Shown piece by piece: positions 1 to 5,765 of a stretch of 8,777 nt of DNA (positions within the stretch are counted from its first letter, which is position 1; every line of letters begins with the position of its first letter). This DNA comes from Candidatus Elarobacter sp. (GTDB lineage Bacteria; Vulcanimicrobiota; Vulcanimicrobiia; Vulcanimicrobiales; Vulcanimicrobiaceae). The notes under the pieces are model-generated. The model saw only the letters and a list, made by a program, of their open reading frames with translations, made no database searches and had not been told where the DNA came from. Both the position numbers and the translations under genes were made by a program. Location: the NCBI GenBank assembly GCA_030150085.1, contig JASLGJ010000193.1:1-8777 (forward strand), read 5' to 3'.

Positions 1-832
1 CGATCAGGTCGGCGTAGAGAAACGCCAGCACGCCGCCGAACGAGATCCCGCTCGCCCACAAGATCGCGGCCAGCGGCACGTTGCCGATCGAGCAGACGAA
101 CGACACGATCGCGATCAGCGGCCCGAGCAGCGCGTTGCCGACCAGCTGCACCCCGGGCGCCGCGCCGTGGAGGAAGAGCGCCTTCCACGCGCCGTTCGGG
201 ACAAACGCCCCGAGCAGGCCGGCGATGACGAAGCCGGCCAGCAGGTCCTTCCAGAGCATCGAGACGTCCATCGCGACGTTCTGCGCCACCGCGACCCGCG
301 TGCCCGGATCGCGCAGCCGCTCGAGCACGCTGCGCCCTTCGCCTTCCGCCGAGCCGTGCTCGTGGCCGCCCGTCTCGTCGGCGTGCCGGCGCGCCTCTTC
401 GACCAGCCGCTTGGGATAGGTGAGCTTCACCAGCACGCTCATCACCGCGATCAGCACCAGGCCGCCGAGCCACTCCGCGGCGGTGAACTGCCAGCCCAGC
501 AAGAGCCACAGGATGACGCCCAGCTCCAGCACCAGGTTGGTGGACGAGAACAGGAAGGCCAGGCTGGGGATCAGCCCCGCGCCCTTCTTGAAGAGGGTCT
601 TGCTCAGGGCGGCCGAGGCGTACGAGCAGCTCGAGCTGACCGCGCCGAAGCCGGTCGCCAGCGCGATCTCGCGCACCCCGTCGCGCCCCAGCAGCTGCTG
701 CATGCGCTGCTTCGAGACGACCGCCTGCACGATGCCCGAGAGGGTAAAGCCCAGGACCAGGCTCCAGCCGACCTGCCAGAGCATGCCCAGGGCGAGCAGC
801 AGCGCTTCGCCCAGCTCGTGGAGCAGCGCCAT
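1..832 (-). CDS. COG0701/DUF318-family integral membrane permease (partial, C-terminus beyond left edge)
   Basis: Reading the minus strand from ATG 832 gives 277 residues with no stop before the window edge. I recognise the permease family COG0701 (ArsP_1/DUF318) from two blocks: GFGAVSSSCSYASAAL near residues 61-76, followed by SLAFLFSSTNLVLELG near 90-105, and FVCSIGNVPLAAILWASG near 245-262. Hydrophobic segments lie near 11-38, 86-113, 119-136, 196-211 and 232-260. A hydrophilic loop at about 140-180 contains H150, H157 and H159. Family members are inner-membrane permeases often linked to metal or metalloid export. The substrate cannot be read from the sequence, although conserved C69 and C247 suit a soft-metal or thiol chemistry. 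The start has no Shine-Dalgarno sequence and overlaps the stop of a possible 11-codon leader in a TGATG arrangement. The gene diverges from the hydrolase at 995. Confidence 0.85.
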   Translation of the reverse strand, partial: MALLHELGEALLLALGMLWQVGWSLVLGFTLSGIVQAVVSKQRMQQLLGRDGVREIALATGFGAVSSSCSYASAALSKTLFKKGAGLIPSLAFLFSSTNLVLELGVILWLLLGWQFTAAEWLGGLVLIAVMSVLVKLTYPKRLVEEARRHADETGGHEHGSAEGEGRSVLERLRDPGTRVAVAQNVAMDVSMLWKDLLAGFVIAGLLGAFVPNGAWKALFLHGAAPGVQLVGNALLGPLIAIVSFVCSIGNVPLAAILWASGISFGGVLAFLYADLI

Positions 833-867
833 CAGAGGAAGCAGCGCGCCGTCGGTTGGTTGGTCAT
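832..867 (-). CDS. Possible 11-codon leader peptide coupled to the permease start
   Basis: An ATG at 867 opens an 11-residue reading frame, MTNQPTARCFL. Its TGA (834-832) overlaps the permease ATG (832-830) as TGATG, the arrangement used for translational reinitiation. The permease start itself has no Shine-Dalgarno sequence, so coupling from this leader would explain how it is translated. Upstream, a TACGCT hexamer (876-881) ends 8 nt before the leader ATG. The frame also stays open upstream to 1077, but that longer version runs antisense to the hydrolase start and looks like noise. In a GC-rich genome such a short frame can arise by chance, so this is weakly supported. Confidence 0.2.
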   Translation of the reverse strand: MTNQPTARCFL

Positions 868-994
868 GAAGCGCCAGCGTAGCACTCCCCCACGGGAGGT
901 GTCCACCCCGCCGCGCAGTGTGTTCCGCCCGGAGCGCACGCCTGGCCCCCGCCGTCTCGCTCTCGCCGGTCGAGCGTTTGGGTACGTGAGAGCG
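833..994. promoter_or_regulatory. Divergent intergenic region between permease and hydrolase 1
   Basis: These 162 bp separate two divergently transcribed genes and should hold both promoters. Visible structure: CTCCC (885-889) and GGGAG (894-898) form a 5-bp inverted repeat around CCAC, followed at once by GGTG-TC-CACC (898-907). Together they make a cluster of C/G-rich dyads near the middle, which could be an operator. A minus-strand TACGCT at 876-881 is a possible -10 element for the permease. On the plus strand TACGTG at 983-988 lies 6 nt before the hydrolase ATG. I see no convincing -35 box for either gene, so promoter assignment is tentative. Confidence 0.3.
983..988 (+). promoter_or_regulatory. 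Possible -10-like TACGTG box of hydrolase 1
   Basis: TACGTG is followed by exactly 6 nt (AGAGCG) and then the ATG at 995. The start has no clear Shine-Dalgarno sequence, so a transcript beginning at or next to the ATG is conceivable. The last base departs from the usual TAnnnT pattern and no -35 box is evident. Confidence 0.2.
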
Positions 995-2116
995 ATGCCA
1001 TTCATGCCGCTGGCCGTGCTGCCGATGTGGGTTTTCGGCCTTTTCTCGCTCGCGCTGCTGCTCGGCGGGGGCTCCATCGTCTACGCCTGGTGGCAAGGCG
1101 CGCTCGTCTCGACGGCCCTGTTCGTGACGGGCATCGTGATGCTCGCGCTCGCGCTACTCGGGCGCTTCGCCGTGCTGGCGCTCCACCGCGGCGGCCGCGA
1201 CGACCCCTCGTGGGCGCACGATCCGCTCGCGCTGCGGGTCGAGCGGCCCGACGGCACGGTGCTGCACGTCGAGACCTCCGGGCCGCCGGACGCGCTGCCG
1301 GTCGTGCTCGTGCACGGCTGGGGCGTCGACAACCGCGCGTTCTACTACACCAAGCGCGCGCTCGCGGCGCGCCACCGTGTCATCGCCTGGGATCTGCGCG
1401 GGCTCGGCAAGTCGAGCCGGGCCGGCAGGGACGGCTACGCGCTCGACGCGATGGCCGACGACCTGGCCGCGGTCGTCGACCTGGCCGGCGCGCCCGCGGT
1501 GGTGCTCGGCCACAGCATCGGCGGCATGATCGCGCAGACCTTCGCGCGCCGCCACGCGCGGCGGCTCGGCACGGACGTCCTCGCGCTGGTGCTCGTCGCG
1601 ACGACCTACACCGACCCCACCCGCACCACGTTCGGCGCGCCGCTGATGCACGCGCTCGAGCGCCCGCTCTTCACGCCCCTGATGTACCTGACCATCGCGC
1701 TGGCCCCGCTCGTGTGGGGCATGAACTGGCTCAGCTACATCAACGGCTCGCAGCTCGTCGCGACCGGGCTGAGCGGTTTCGCCGGGGCCGAATCGCGCGC
1801 GCAGCTCGACTTCGCGACGCGCTTCTTCGTCAAGTCGCCGCCCGGCGTGCTGGCGCGCGGGATGCTCGCCATGTTCGCGTTCGACGAGACCTCGTCGATC
1901 GGGAACATCGCGGTGCCGGTCCTGGTCGTGCCCGGCGACCGCGACCCGGTCTTGCTGCCGCGCGCCAGCGGTCACATCGCGGCGGTGGTGCCGGGCGCCG
2001 CGCTCGCGCCCCTCGCGCCGGCCAAGCACATGGGGTTCCTGGAGCGCCACGCCGAGTTCGACGCGCTGCTGGCCGACTTCATCGCCACGCACGCGGCGGT
2101 TCGCATTCGCGCCTAA
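995..2116 (+). CDS. Membrane-anchored alpha/beta hydrolase
   Basis: This 373-residue protein has the alpha/beta-hydrolase fold. After two hydrophobic helices (about 5-31 and 36-62), the soluble domain starts near residue 78. It contains the oxyanion-hole motif HGWG (107-110), a strand-turn WDLRGLGKS (132-140), the nucleophile elbow GHSIGG (172-177, Ser174), the acid in PGDRDP (313-318, probably Asp317) and a late His345 in AKHMGF. The catalytic triad therefore looks complete. The paired helices should anchor it in the cytoplasmic membrane. The substrate is unknown: esterase, lipase or haloperoxidase-like members all share these motifs. I chose ATG 995 because the protein becomes hydrophobic there; ATG 1004, ATG 1025 and GTG 986 are in-frame alternatives, and none has a good ribosome site. 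The frame stays open further upstream to 167, but that part is antisense to the permease. The gene ends tail-to-tail with the second hydrolase. Confidence 0.88.
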   Translation: MPFMPLAVLPMWVFGLFSLALLLGGGSIVYAWWQGALVSTALFVTGIVMLALALLGRFAVLALHRGGRDDPSWAHDPLALRVERPDGTVLHVETSGPPDALPVVLVHGWGVDNRAFYYTKRALAARHRVIAWDLRGLGKSSRAGRDGYALDAMADDLAAVVDLAGAPAVVLGHSIGGMIAQTFARRHARRLGTDVLALVLVATTYTDPTRTTFGAPLMHALERPLFTPLMYLTIALAPLVWGMNWLSYINGSQLVATGLSGFAGAESRAQLDFATRFFVKSPPGVLARGMLAMFAFDETSSIGNIAVPVLVVPGDRDPVLLPRASGHIAAVVPGAALAPLAPAKHMGFLERHAEFDALLADFIATHAAVRIRA

Positions 2117-2129
2117 CGCGCGGCCCGGG

Positions 2130-2148
2130 CGGCGTCGCCATGACGCCG
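2130..2148. terminator. Hairpin between convergent hydrolase genes
   Basis: CGGCGTC (2130-2136) and GACGCCG (2142-2148) form a perfect 7-bp inverted repeat around a 5-nt loop. It sits in the 51-bp gap between the two convergent hydrolase stop codons. There is no T-tract on either side, so it is not a canonical intrinsic terminator. Its position suggests it could end transcription from both sides or block read-through. Confidence 0.4.
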
Positions 2149-2167
2149 GCCGGTTTCCGCCGCGGCT

Positions 2168-3157
2168 TTACGCCGGAACGAGGCTCGGCGCGGGCGCGGG
2201 TGCTTGCGTGGCGACCGCGGCGACGACGCGCTCGGGCGCGAAGTAGTGCACCATGTGGCCCGCGCCTTCGACGAGCTCCGCGTCGCGGCCGAGCACCTGG
2301 TGCGCGAGCCGGTTCGACTGCGCGCCCGGGTTCGCGATCAGGTCGCCGCTCCCGGCGACGATCGTGACGGGCAGGTCGAGCTCGCCGTAGCGCGCCGACA
2401 GCAGCATCGCCGAGGGCACCATCAGCACCGCCTCTTCGGCCGACGCGCGCAGTTGCGAAGGGCGCAGCGAGAGCGAGAGCGGGAACCGCGCGAAGCGCTC
2501 GGGGACGGGCGCCGGGGCGAACAGCTGCTTGACGAGCAGGGGCGACATCAGGCGGCCGACGACGGGCGAGACGGTGTAGCGCAGCAGGTCGCCCAGCAGC
2601 GGGGTCGCGGGCGCGCCCTGCAGCGGCACGTCCAGCCGCAGCGAGGGGAAGTAGTAGCCCGCGAGCAGCACCAGGCGCGCGACGTCGGCGGGATGAGCGA
2701 GGGCCAGCGCGAGCGCGACCAGCGTACCCCACGAGTGAGCGACCACGGTCGGGCGCACCAGGCCCAGTTGCGCCAGCGCGGCGCGGATGAGCTCGGCCTG
2801 GGCGGCCGGCGTCCAGACCGTGCCGCGCGGGCGCTCGCTGTACCCGTAGCCCGGGCGGTCGAAGGCGATCACGCGGTGGTTCGCGGCGAGCGCGTCCAGC
2901 ACGCCGCTGACCTCCCAGTCCTGCGCCGTGACGCCGTTGCCGTGCAGCAGGACGACCGGCGGGCCCGAGCCGCGCTCGACGTAGTGCAGCCGGACGCCGT
3001 TCGCCTCGACGAAGCGGCCGGTGGGCGGGTGCGCGCGCTCGGCGGCGCGGGCGGAGCGAGCGACGAGCGCCGCGGTCCCGGCCAGCGCCGCGACGGCTCC
3101 GGCGGCGACGAGGAGCAGGCGGTCGGACGGCATGCCGTCGGGTCGATCGGACTTCAT
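2168..3157 (-). CDS. Alpha/beta hydrolase with N-terminal membrane segment (epoxide hydrolase/dehalogenase-like layout)
   Basis: The product is 329 residues. One hydrophobic stretch (about 13-33, alanine-rich) precedes the catalytic domain and may be a signal anchor or secretion signal. The domain carries HGNG (72-75, oxyanion region), FDRPGYGYSERP (99-110), the nucleophile elbow AHSWG (140-144, Ser142), an acidic residue in AGSGD (Asp272) and His301 in GAGHMVHY. This is a full Ser-Asp-His triad with a cap region at about 170-250. The FDRPGYGYS block is typical of the family that includes epoxide hydrolases, dehalogenases and C-C hydrolases. Because the nucleophile is serine rather than aspartate, an esterase or C-C hydrolase type is more likely than a dehalogenase or epoxide hydrolase. 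The substrate is unknown. The ATG at 3157 has no Shine-Dalgarno sequence but follows a TACGCT box by 6 nt. A second in-frame ATG lies at 3133. It diverges from the DoxX gene. Confidence 0.88.
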   Translation of the reverse strand: MKSDRPDGMPSDRLLLVAAGAVAALAGTAALVARSARAAERAHPPTGRFVEANGVRLHYVERGSGPPVVLLHGNGVTAQDWEVSGVLDALAANHRVIAFDRPGYGYSERPRGTVWTPAAQAELIRAALAQLGLVRPTVVAHSWGTLVALALALAHPADVARLVLLAGYYFPSLRLDVPLQGAPATPLLGDLLRYTVSPVVGRLMSPLLVKQLFAPAPVPERFARFPLSLSLRPSQLRASAEEAVLMVPSAMLLSARYGELDLPVTIVAGSGDLIANPGAQSNRLAHQVLGRDAELVEGAGHMVHYFAPERVVAAVATQAPAPAPSLVPA

Positions 3158-3163
3158 CCGTAC

Positions 3164-3169
3164 AGCGTA
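3164..3169 (-). promoter_or_regulatory. Possible -10 box TACGCT of hydrolase 2
   Basis: On the minus strand TACGCT matches the TAnnnT pattern of a -10 element and is followed by exactly 6 nt (GTACGG) and the ATG at 3157. With no Shine-Dalgarno sequence present, this suits a leaderless transcript. The same hexamer occurs at 876-881 before the permease leader. No -35 box is recognisable. Confidence 0.3.
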
Positions 3170-3202
3170 CCCACCGGATCGTCCGGCCTGCCGCGCTGGG
3201 AG

Positions 3203-3238
3203 AAAGCACCGGGATCGCGCGTCCCGGCCCGGTGCTTT
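3203..3238. repeat. Perfect 11-bp inverted repeat in divergent promoter region
   Basis: AAAGCACCGGG (3203-3213) and CCCGGTGCTTT (3228-3238) are exact reverse complements separated by 14 nt. A second nested pairing exists: CCGGGA (3209-3214) with TCCCGG (3222-3227), which would form a different hairpin sharing half of the first stem. The right arm ends in a short T-run, like a weak intrinsic terminator on the plus strand. As the element lies 46 nt before the DoxX start and 45 nt before the hydrolase 2 start, an operator for a dimeric regulator or an RNA switch/attenuator are both possible. Confidence 0.6.
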
Positions 3239-3272
3239 GGGCCGGATTCAGGAATACTTCACGCTCGGATGC

Positions 3273-3278
3273 TATGAA
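3273..3278 (+). promoter_or_regulatory. Possible -10 box TATGAA of the DoxX unit
   Basis: TATGAA is followed by exactly 6 nt (GCAGCG) and the ATG at 3285, the same geometry as before the two hydrolase genes. There is no Shine-Dalgarno sequence at this start. No -35 box is obvious at 16-18 nt upstream, so a normal housekeeping promoter is not demonstrated. Confidence 0.25.
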
Positions 3279-3284
3279 GCAGCG

Positions 3285-3752
3285 ATGGAGATGCTCATCA
3301 GGCTGGCGGTCGCGCCGTTTCTGGGTGGCCGCGCGGCCGCGGGGCTGTTTCTCTTGCGGGTGATCGTGGGGCTCGCGTTCGCGTTCCACGGCTATCCCAA
3401 GATCCAGCACCCGGCGAGCTGGATGACGCTGGGCATGGGTCCGCACGCGTTCGCGCCGAGCTGGCTGCAGGCGGTCGTCGCGGTGGTCGAGTTCGGCGGC
3501 GGCCTGGCCCTGATCGCGGGCCTGGCGACCCCGCTGGTCGCCGCGCTGATCTTCTGCGACATGCTCGTCGCGATCCTCAAAGTGCACCTGCCCGGCGGCG
3601 GGCGCTTCGTCGGCGGCCCGGGCTCCTACGAGCTGCCGCTGGTCTACCTGGTGACGATGGCCACCCTCATCCTCACCGGCCCCGGCACGATCTCGCTCGA
3701 CCGGCTGATCGCCCGGTCGCGGCACGATTCGAGCGGCCTCCGCCCGCGCTAG
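3285..3752 (+). CDS. DoxX-family membrane protein
   Basis: This 155-residue protein has four hydrophobic segments (about 17-36, 59-79, 82-99 and 115-133), the usual size and topology of DoxX/COG2259 proteins. The family pattern is visible: an R-x-x-x-G-x-x-F-x-x-HG-x-x-K signature around residues 25-39 (LRVIVGLAFAFHGYPK), then VEFGGGLALIAGLATP at about 68-83 and YELPLVY at 115-121. DoxX relatives act in the cytoplasmic membrane with quinone- or thiol-linked oxidoreductases (for example thiosulfate:quinone oxidoreductase), but many members have no known partner. I chose ATG 3285 because the family homology begins there; the frame is open upstream to 3021 only as antisense of the hydrolase. It is the first gene of a probable unit with the MCO-ZIP fusion 76 bp downstream, with no clear terminator between them. 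Confidence 0.85.
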   Translation: MEMLIRLAVAPFLGGRAAAGLFLLRVIVGLAFAFHGYPKIQHPASWMTLGMGPHAFAPSWLQAVVAVVEFGGGLALIAGLATPLVAALIFCDMLVAILKVHLPGGGRFVGGPGSYELPLVYLVTMATLILTGPGTISLDRLIARSRHDSSGLRPR

Positions 3753-3828
3753 CGAGCCCCGCCCCGAAAGCGAGCAGGGCCACACCGCCCGCACAGGCGC
3801 CGCCTCGCCGCTCGGCCAAGAGTTAGGT

Positions 3829-5751
3829 GTGCCGAAATCGAGTGTTTGGTGTGCCTCGCTCGCGCTGCTGGCCTTCGTGGTCGTTCTGTTCCTCGGCGTG
3901 GCCCCGCTGCGCGCCAGCGCGGACGCCGACGCGATGCCGGCGGGCGTCGACCCGACCACGGTCGGGCTGCAGCCGCTGCGCGAGCCCGTCGCGGCCGCGA
4001 CGCCCGCCCCGGGCGAGTCGCGCCTGCGGCGGCGCGAGGACGGCACCTTCCAGGCCGTCCCCGACACGGCGGGCGGGACGGCGACCTTCCACCTCGTCGC
4101 GCGCGAGGCGCCCTGGACGCTCAAGCCCGGGCTGACCGTCATGGCCAAGACCTACGACGGGGTGGTGCCCGGTCCGACCCTGGTCGTGCGCCAAGGCCAG
4201 CGCGTCGTCATCGACTTCCGCAACGCCATGACCGTCGCCGACACGCTGCACCTGCACGGCATCCACGGCATCCCCGAGACGATGGACGGCGTGGCCGGGA
4301 TCTCGCAGCCGATGGTCGAGCCGGGCGGGCGCTTTCGCTACGCGTTCACGGCGAACCAGGCGGGGACGTTCATCTACCACAGCCACGACAACGAGGAGAT
4401 GGTCAACAGCGGGCTCTACGGCGCGATCGTGGTGCTGCCCGCGCACCCGCGTCCCGAGGAGCGGGTGCAGCGCGACGACGTCGAGATGCTCTCCTCGTGG
4501 TCGATCCAGAACACGACCGAGAACCACTTCACGATCAACGGCAAGGAGTACCCGGCGACCGCTCCGATCGAGGTCCGCAAGGGCGACCGCGCGCGCCTGC
4601 GCTGGATCAACATGTCGTCGGAGAACATGCACACCATGCACACCCACGGTCACGACCAGCTCGTGATCGCGCGCGACGCGCAGCCGGTCGGGGCGCGCGA
4701 CCTGGAGGACACGGTCATGCTCGGGCCCGGGCAGCGGCTCGACACGGTGATCGTCGCGAACCAGCGGCCCGGCACCTGGGCCGTGCACTGCCACGTGCTC
4801 GACCACACCGAGGACGGGATGGGCATGCCGGCCGGGCTCGTCACCGCGATCCACTACGCGGGCACGCCGGACAAGCTCGCGCTGATGGGCGCCGCGATGC
4901 ACCGCCACATGGCCGACTCGTCCAACGGCAACCCGCAGGGTCCGCTCTCGTTCGGGACGACCGCGCTGCTGGGCGCCTTCGCCGGCCTCTCGATCTTCCT
5001 CGGGCTGCCGATCGCGCGGGCGCGCCGGCTCTCGCCCGCGGCGATCGGCGCGCTCAACGCGCTGGCCATCGGCATTCTCGTCTTCCTGATCGTCGAGATC
5101 GCGAACAACGCCACAGCGCCGCTGGTGCGCTCGCTGGCGAGCTGGCACCGCGGCACGACCGGGCACGGCGCGCTCTCGCCGCTGCCGCTGGCGATGCTGA
5201 TCGCGTACGTGGGCGGGCTGCTGGTCGGGCTGGTCGGGCTGGGCGTGGCGGCCGCGCGGATGGCGAAGGCGGGCGCATCCGCGCCGGGCGCCGAGAAGCC
5301 GCTCGTGCTGGCCGGCATGATCGCGGTCGGGATCGGCGCGCACAACTTCGCCGAAGGCCTGGCGATCGGCTCGTCGGCCGCCACGGGCGCGACCGCGATC
5401 GCGTTCGGCCTGATCGTGGGCTTCGCGCTGCACAACGCGACCGAGGGGTTCGGGGTGGCCGCACCGCTGGCGGGGCGCGGCGCGACGCCGACCTGGGCCC
5501 AGATCGGGCTGGCCGGCGTGGTCGCGGGCGGGCCGACGCTGCTGGGCACGATGATCGGCTACCACTTCACCTCGCCGGTCCTGCAGGCGTTCTTCCTCAC
5601 CACCGCGGTGGGCGCGCTGGTGTTCGTGGTCGGCGAGCTGTGGGGCGTGCTCAAGCGCAGCGGGCTGACGGTCGTGTCCAGCTCGATGCTCGCGGCGGGC
5701 TTCGTCGTCGCGCTCGCGACCGAGGTGCTGCTGGACTTCGCGCAAGGGTAG
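3829..5751 (+). CDS. Multicopper oxidase-ZIP metal transporter fusion protein
   Basis: The product has 640 residues. Residues 7-25 form a hydrophobic signal or anchor helix, with a possible cleavage at about 31 (RASA-DA). Residues 85-345 are a two-domain laccase-like multicopper oxidase with all four copper motifs: HLHG (H141, H143), YHSH (H184, H186), HTMHTH (H268, H271, H273) and HCHVLDHTEDGM (H320, C321, H322, H326, M331). This gives a full type 1 site in the second domain plus the trinuclear ligands, as in type-B two-domain laccases. A Met/His-rich linker (353-361) leads to eight predicted helices (about 375-396, 408-428, 452-476, 492-516, 523-547, 556-580, 583-608, 614-635). Helix 4 has HNFAEG (505-510) and helix 5 HNATEG (535-540), the metal-site motifs of ZIP carriers of the ZupT/GufA type. 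ZIP N-termini face outward, which agrees with an exported oxidase. The GTG start at 3829 follows AAGAG by 6 nt. A coupled metal oxidation and transport function is inferred. Confidence 0.9.
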   Translation: MPKSSVWCASLALLAFVVVLFLGVAPLRASADADAMPAGVDPTTVGLQPLREPVAAATPAPGESRLRRREDGTFQAVPDTAGGTATFHLVAREAPWTLKPGLTVMAKTYDGVVPGPTLVVRQGQRVVIDFRNAMTVADTLHLHGIHGIPETMDGVAGISQPMVEPGGRFRYAFTANQAGTFIYHSHDNEEMVNSGLYGAIVVLPAHPRPEERVQRDDVEMLSSWSIQNTTENHFTINGKEYPATAPIEVRKGDRARLRWINMSSENMHTMHTHGHDQLVIARDAQPVGARDLEDTVMLGPGQRLDTVIVANQRPGTWAVHCHVLDHTEDGMGMPAGLVTAIHYAGTPDKLALMGAAMHRHMADSSNGNPQGPLSFGTTALLGAFAGLSIFLGLPIARARRLSPAAIGALNALAIGILVFLIVEIANNATAPLVRSLASWHRGTTGHGALSPLPLAMLIAYVGGLLVGLVGLGVAAARMAKAGASAPGAEKPLVLAGMIAVGIGAHNFAEGLAIGSSAATGATAIAFGLIVGFALHNATEGFGVAAPLAGRGATPTWAQIGLAGVVAGGPTLLGTMIGYHFTSPVLQAFFLTTAVGALVFVVGELWGVLKRSGLTVVSSSMLAAGFVVALATEVLLDFAQG

Positions 5752-5765
5752 GCGAAGCGCCCCTC

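Larger units (their letters stand above)
3158..3284. promoter_or_regulatory. Divergent control region between hydrolase 2 and the DoxX/MCO-ZIP/CorA unit
   Basis: These 127 bp lie between two divergent starts, so both promoters should be here. The region has three visible elements: a GTAC-AGC-GTAC dyad at 3160-3170 beside the hydrolase start, the long inverted repeat at 3203-3238, and a relatively AT-rich stretch GGAATACTTC (3251-3260) upstream of DoxX. The GGAAT resembles the -35 element of some ECF-sigma promoters, but I cannot pair it with a convincing -10, so I treat this as suggestive only. Confidence 0.45.

Noticed and set aside
167..994. N-terminal extension of hydrolase 1 to codon 167
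   Set aside because: This stretch is antisense to the permease, whose minus-strand translation has family motifs and membrane helices. The plus-strand translation is Gln/Arg/His-rich noise.
868..1077. Longer version of the minus-strand leader frame, 81 codons
   Set aside because: It runs antisense through the hydrolase 1 start and has no recognisable motif; only the last 11 codons are considered, and weakly.
2079..4148. Long minus-strand open frame (689 codons) spanning hydrolase 2, DoxX and the start of the MCO-ZIP gene
   Set aside because: It crosses several well-supported genes in the wrong frame, and its composition is Arg/Ala/Pro-rich noise. The true minus-strand gene here is the hydrolase at 2168-3157.
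3823..5745. A 640-codon open frame on the minus strand, antisense to the MCO-ZIP gene over almost its whole length
   Set aside because: Its translation is dominated by Arg, Asp, His and Gln with no motif or hydrophobic pattern. It mirrors the plus-strand codon structure, as expected in a GC-rich gene, whereas the plus strand has intact copper and ZIP motifs.
3846..5765. Upstream extension of the CorA frame to 3846, which would give a 976-residue protein
   Set aside because: The extension overlaps the MCO-ZIP gene out of frame and is Arg-rich with no domain. CorA homology begins just after the ATG at 5766.
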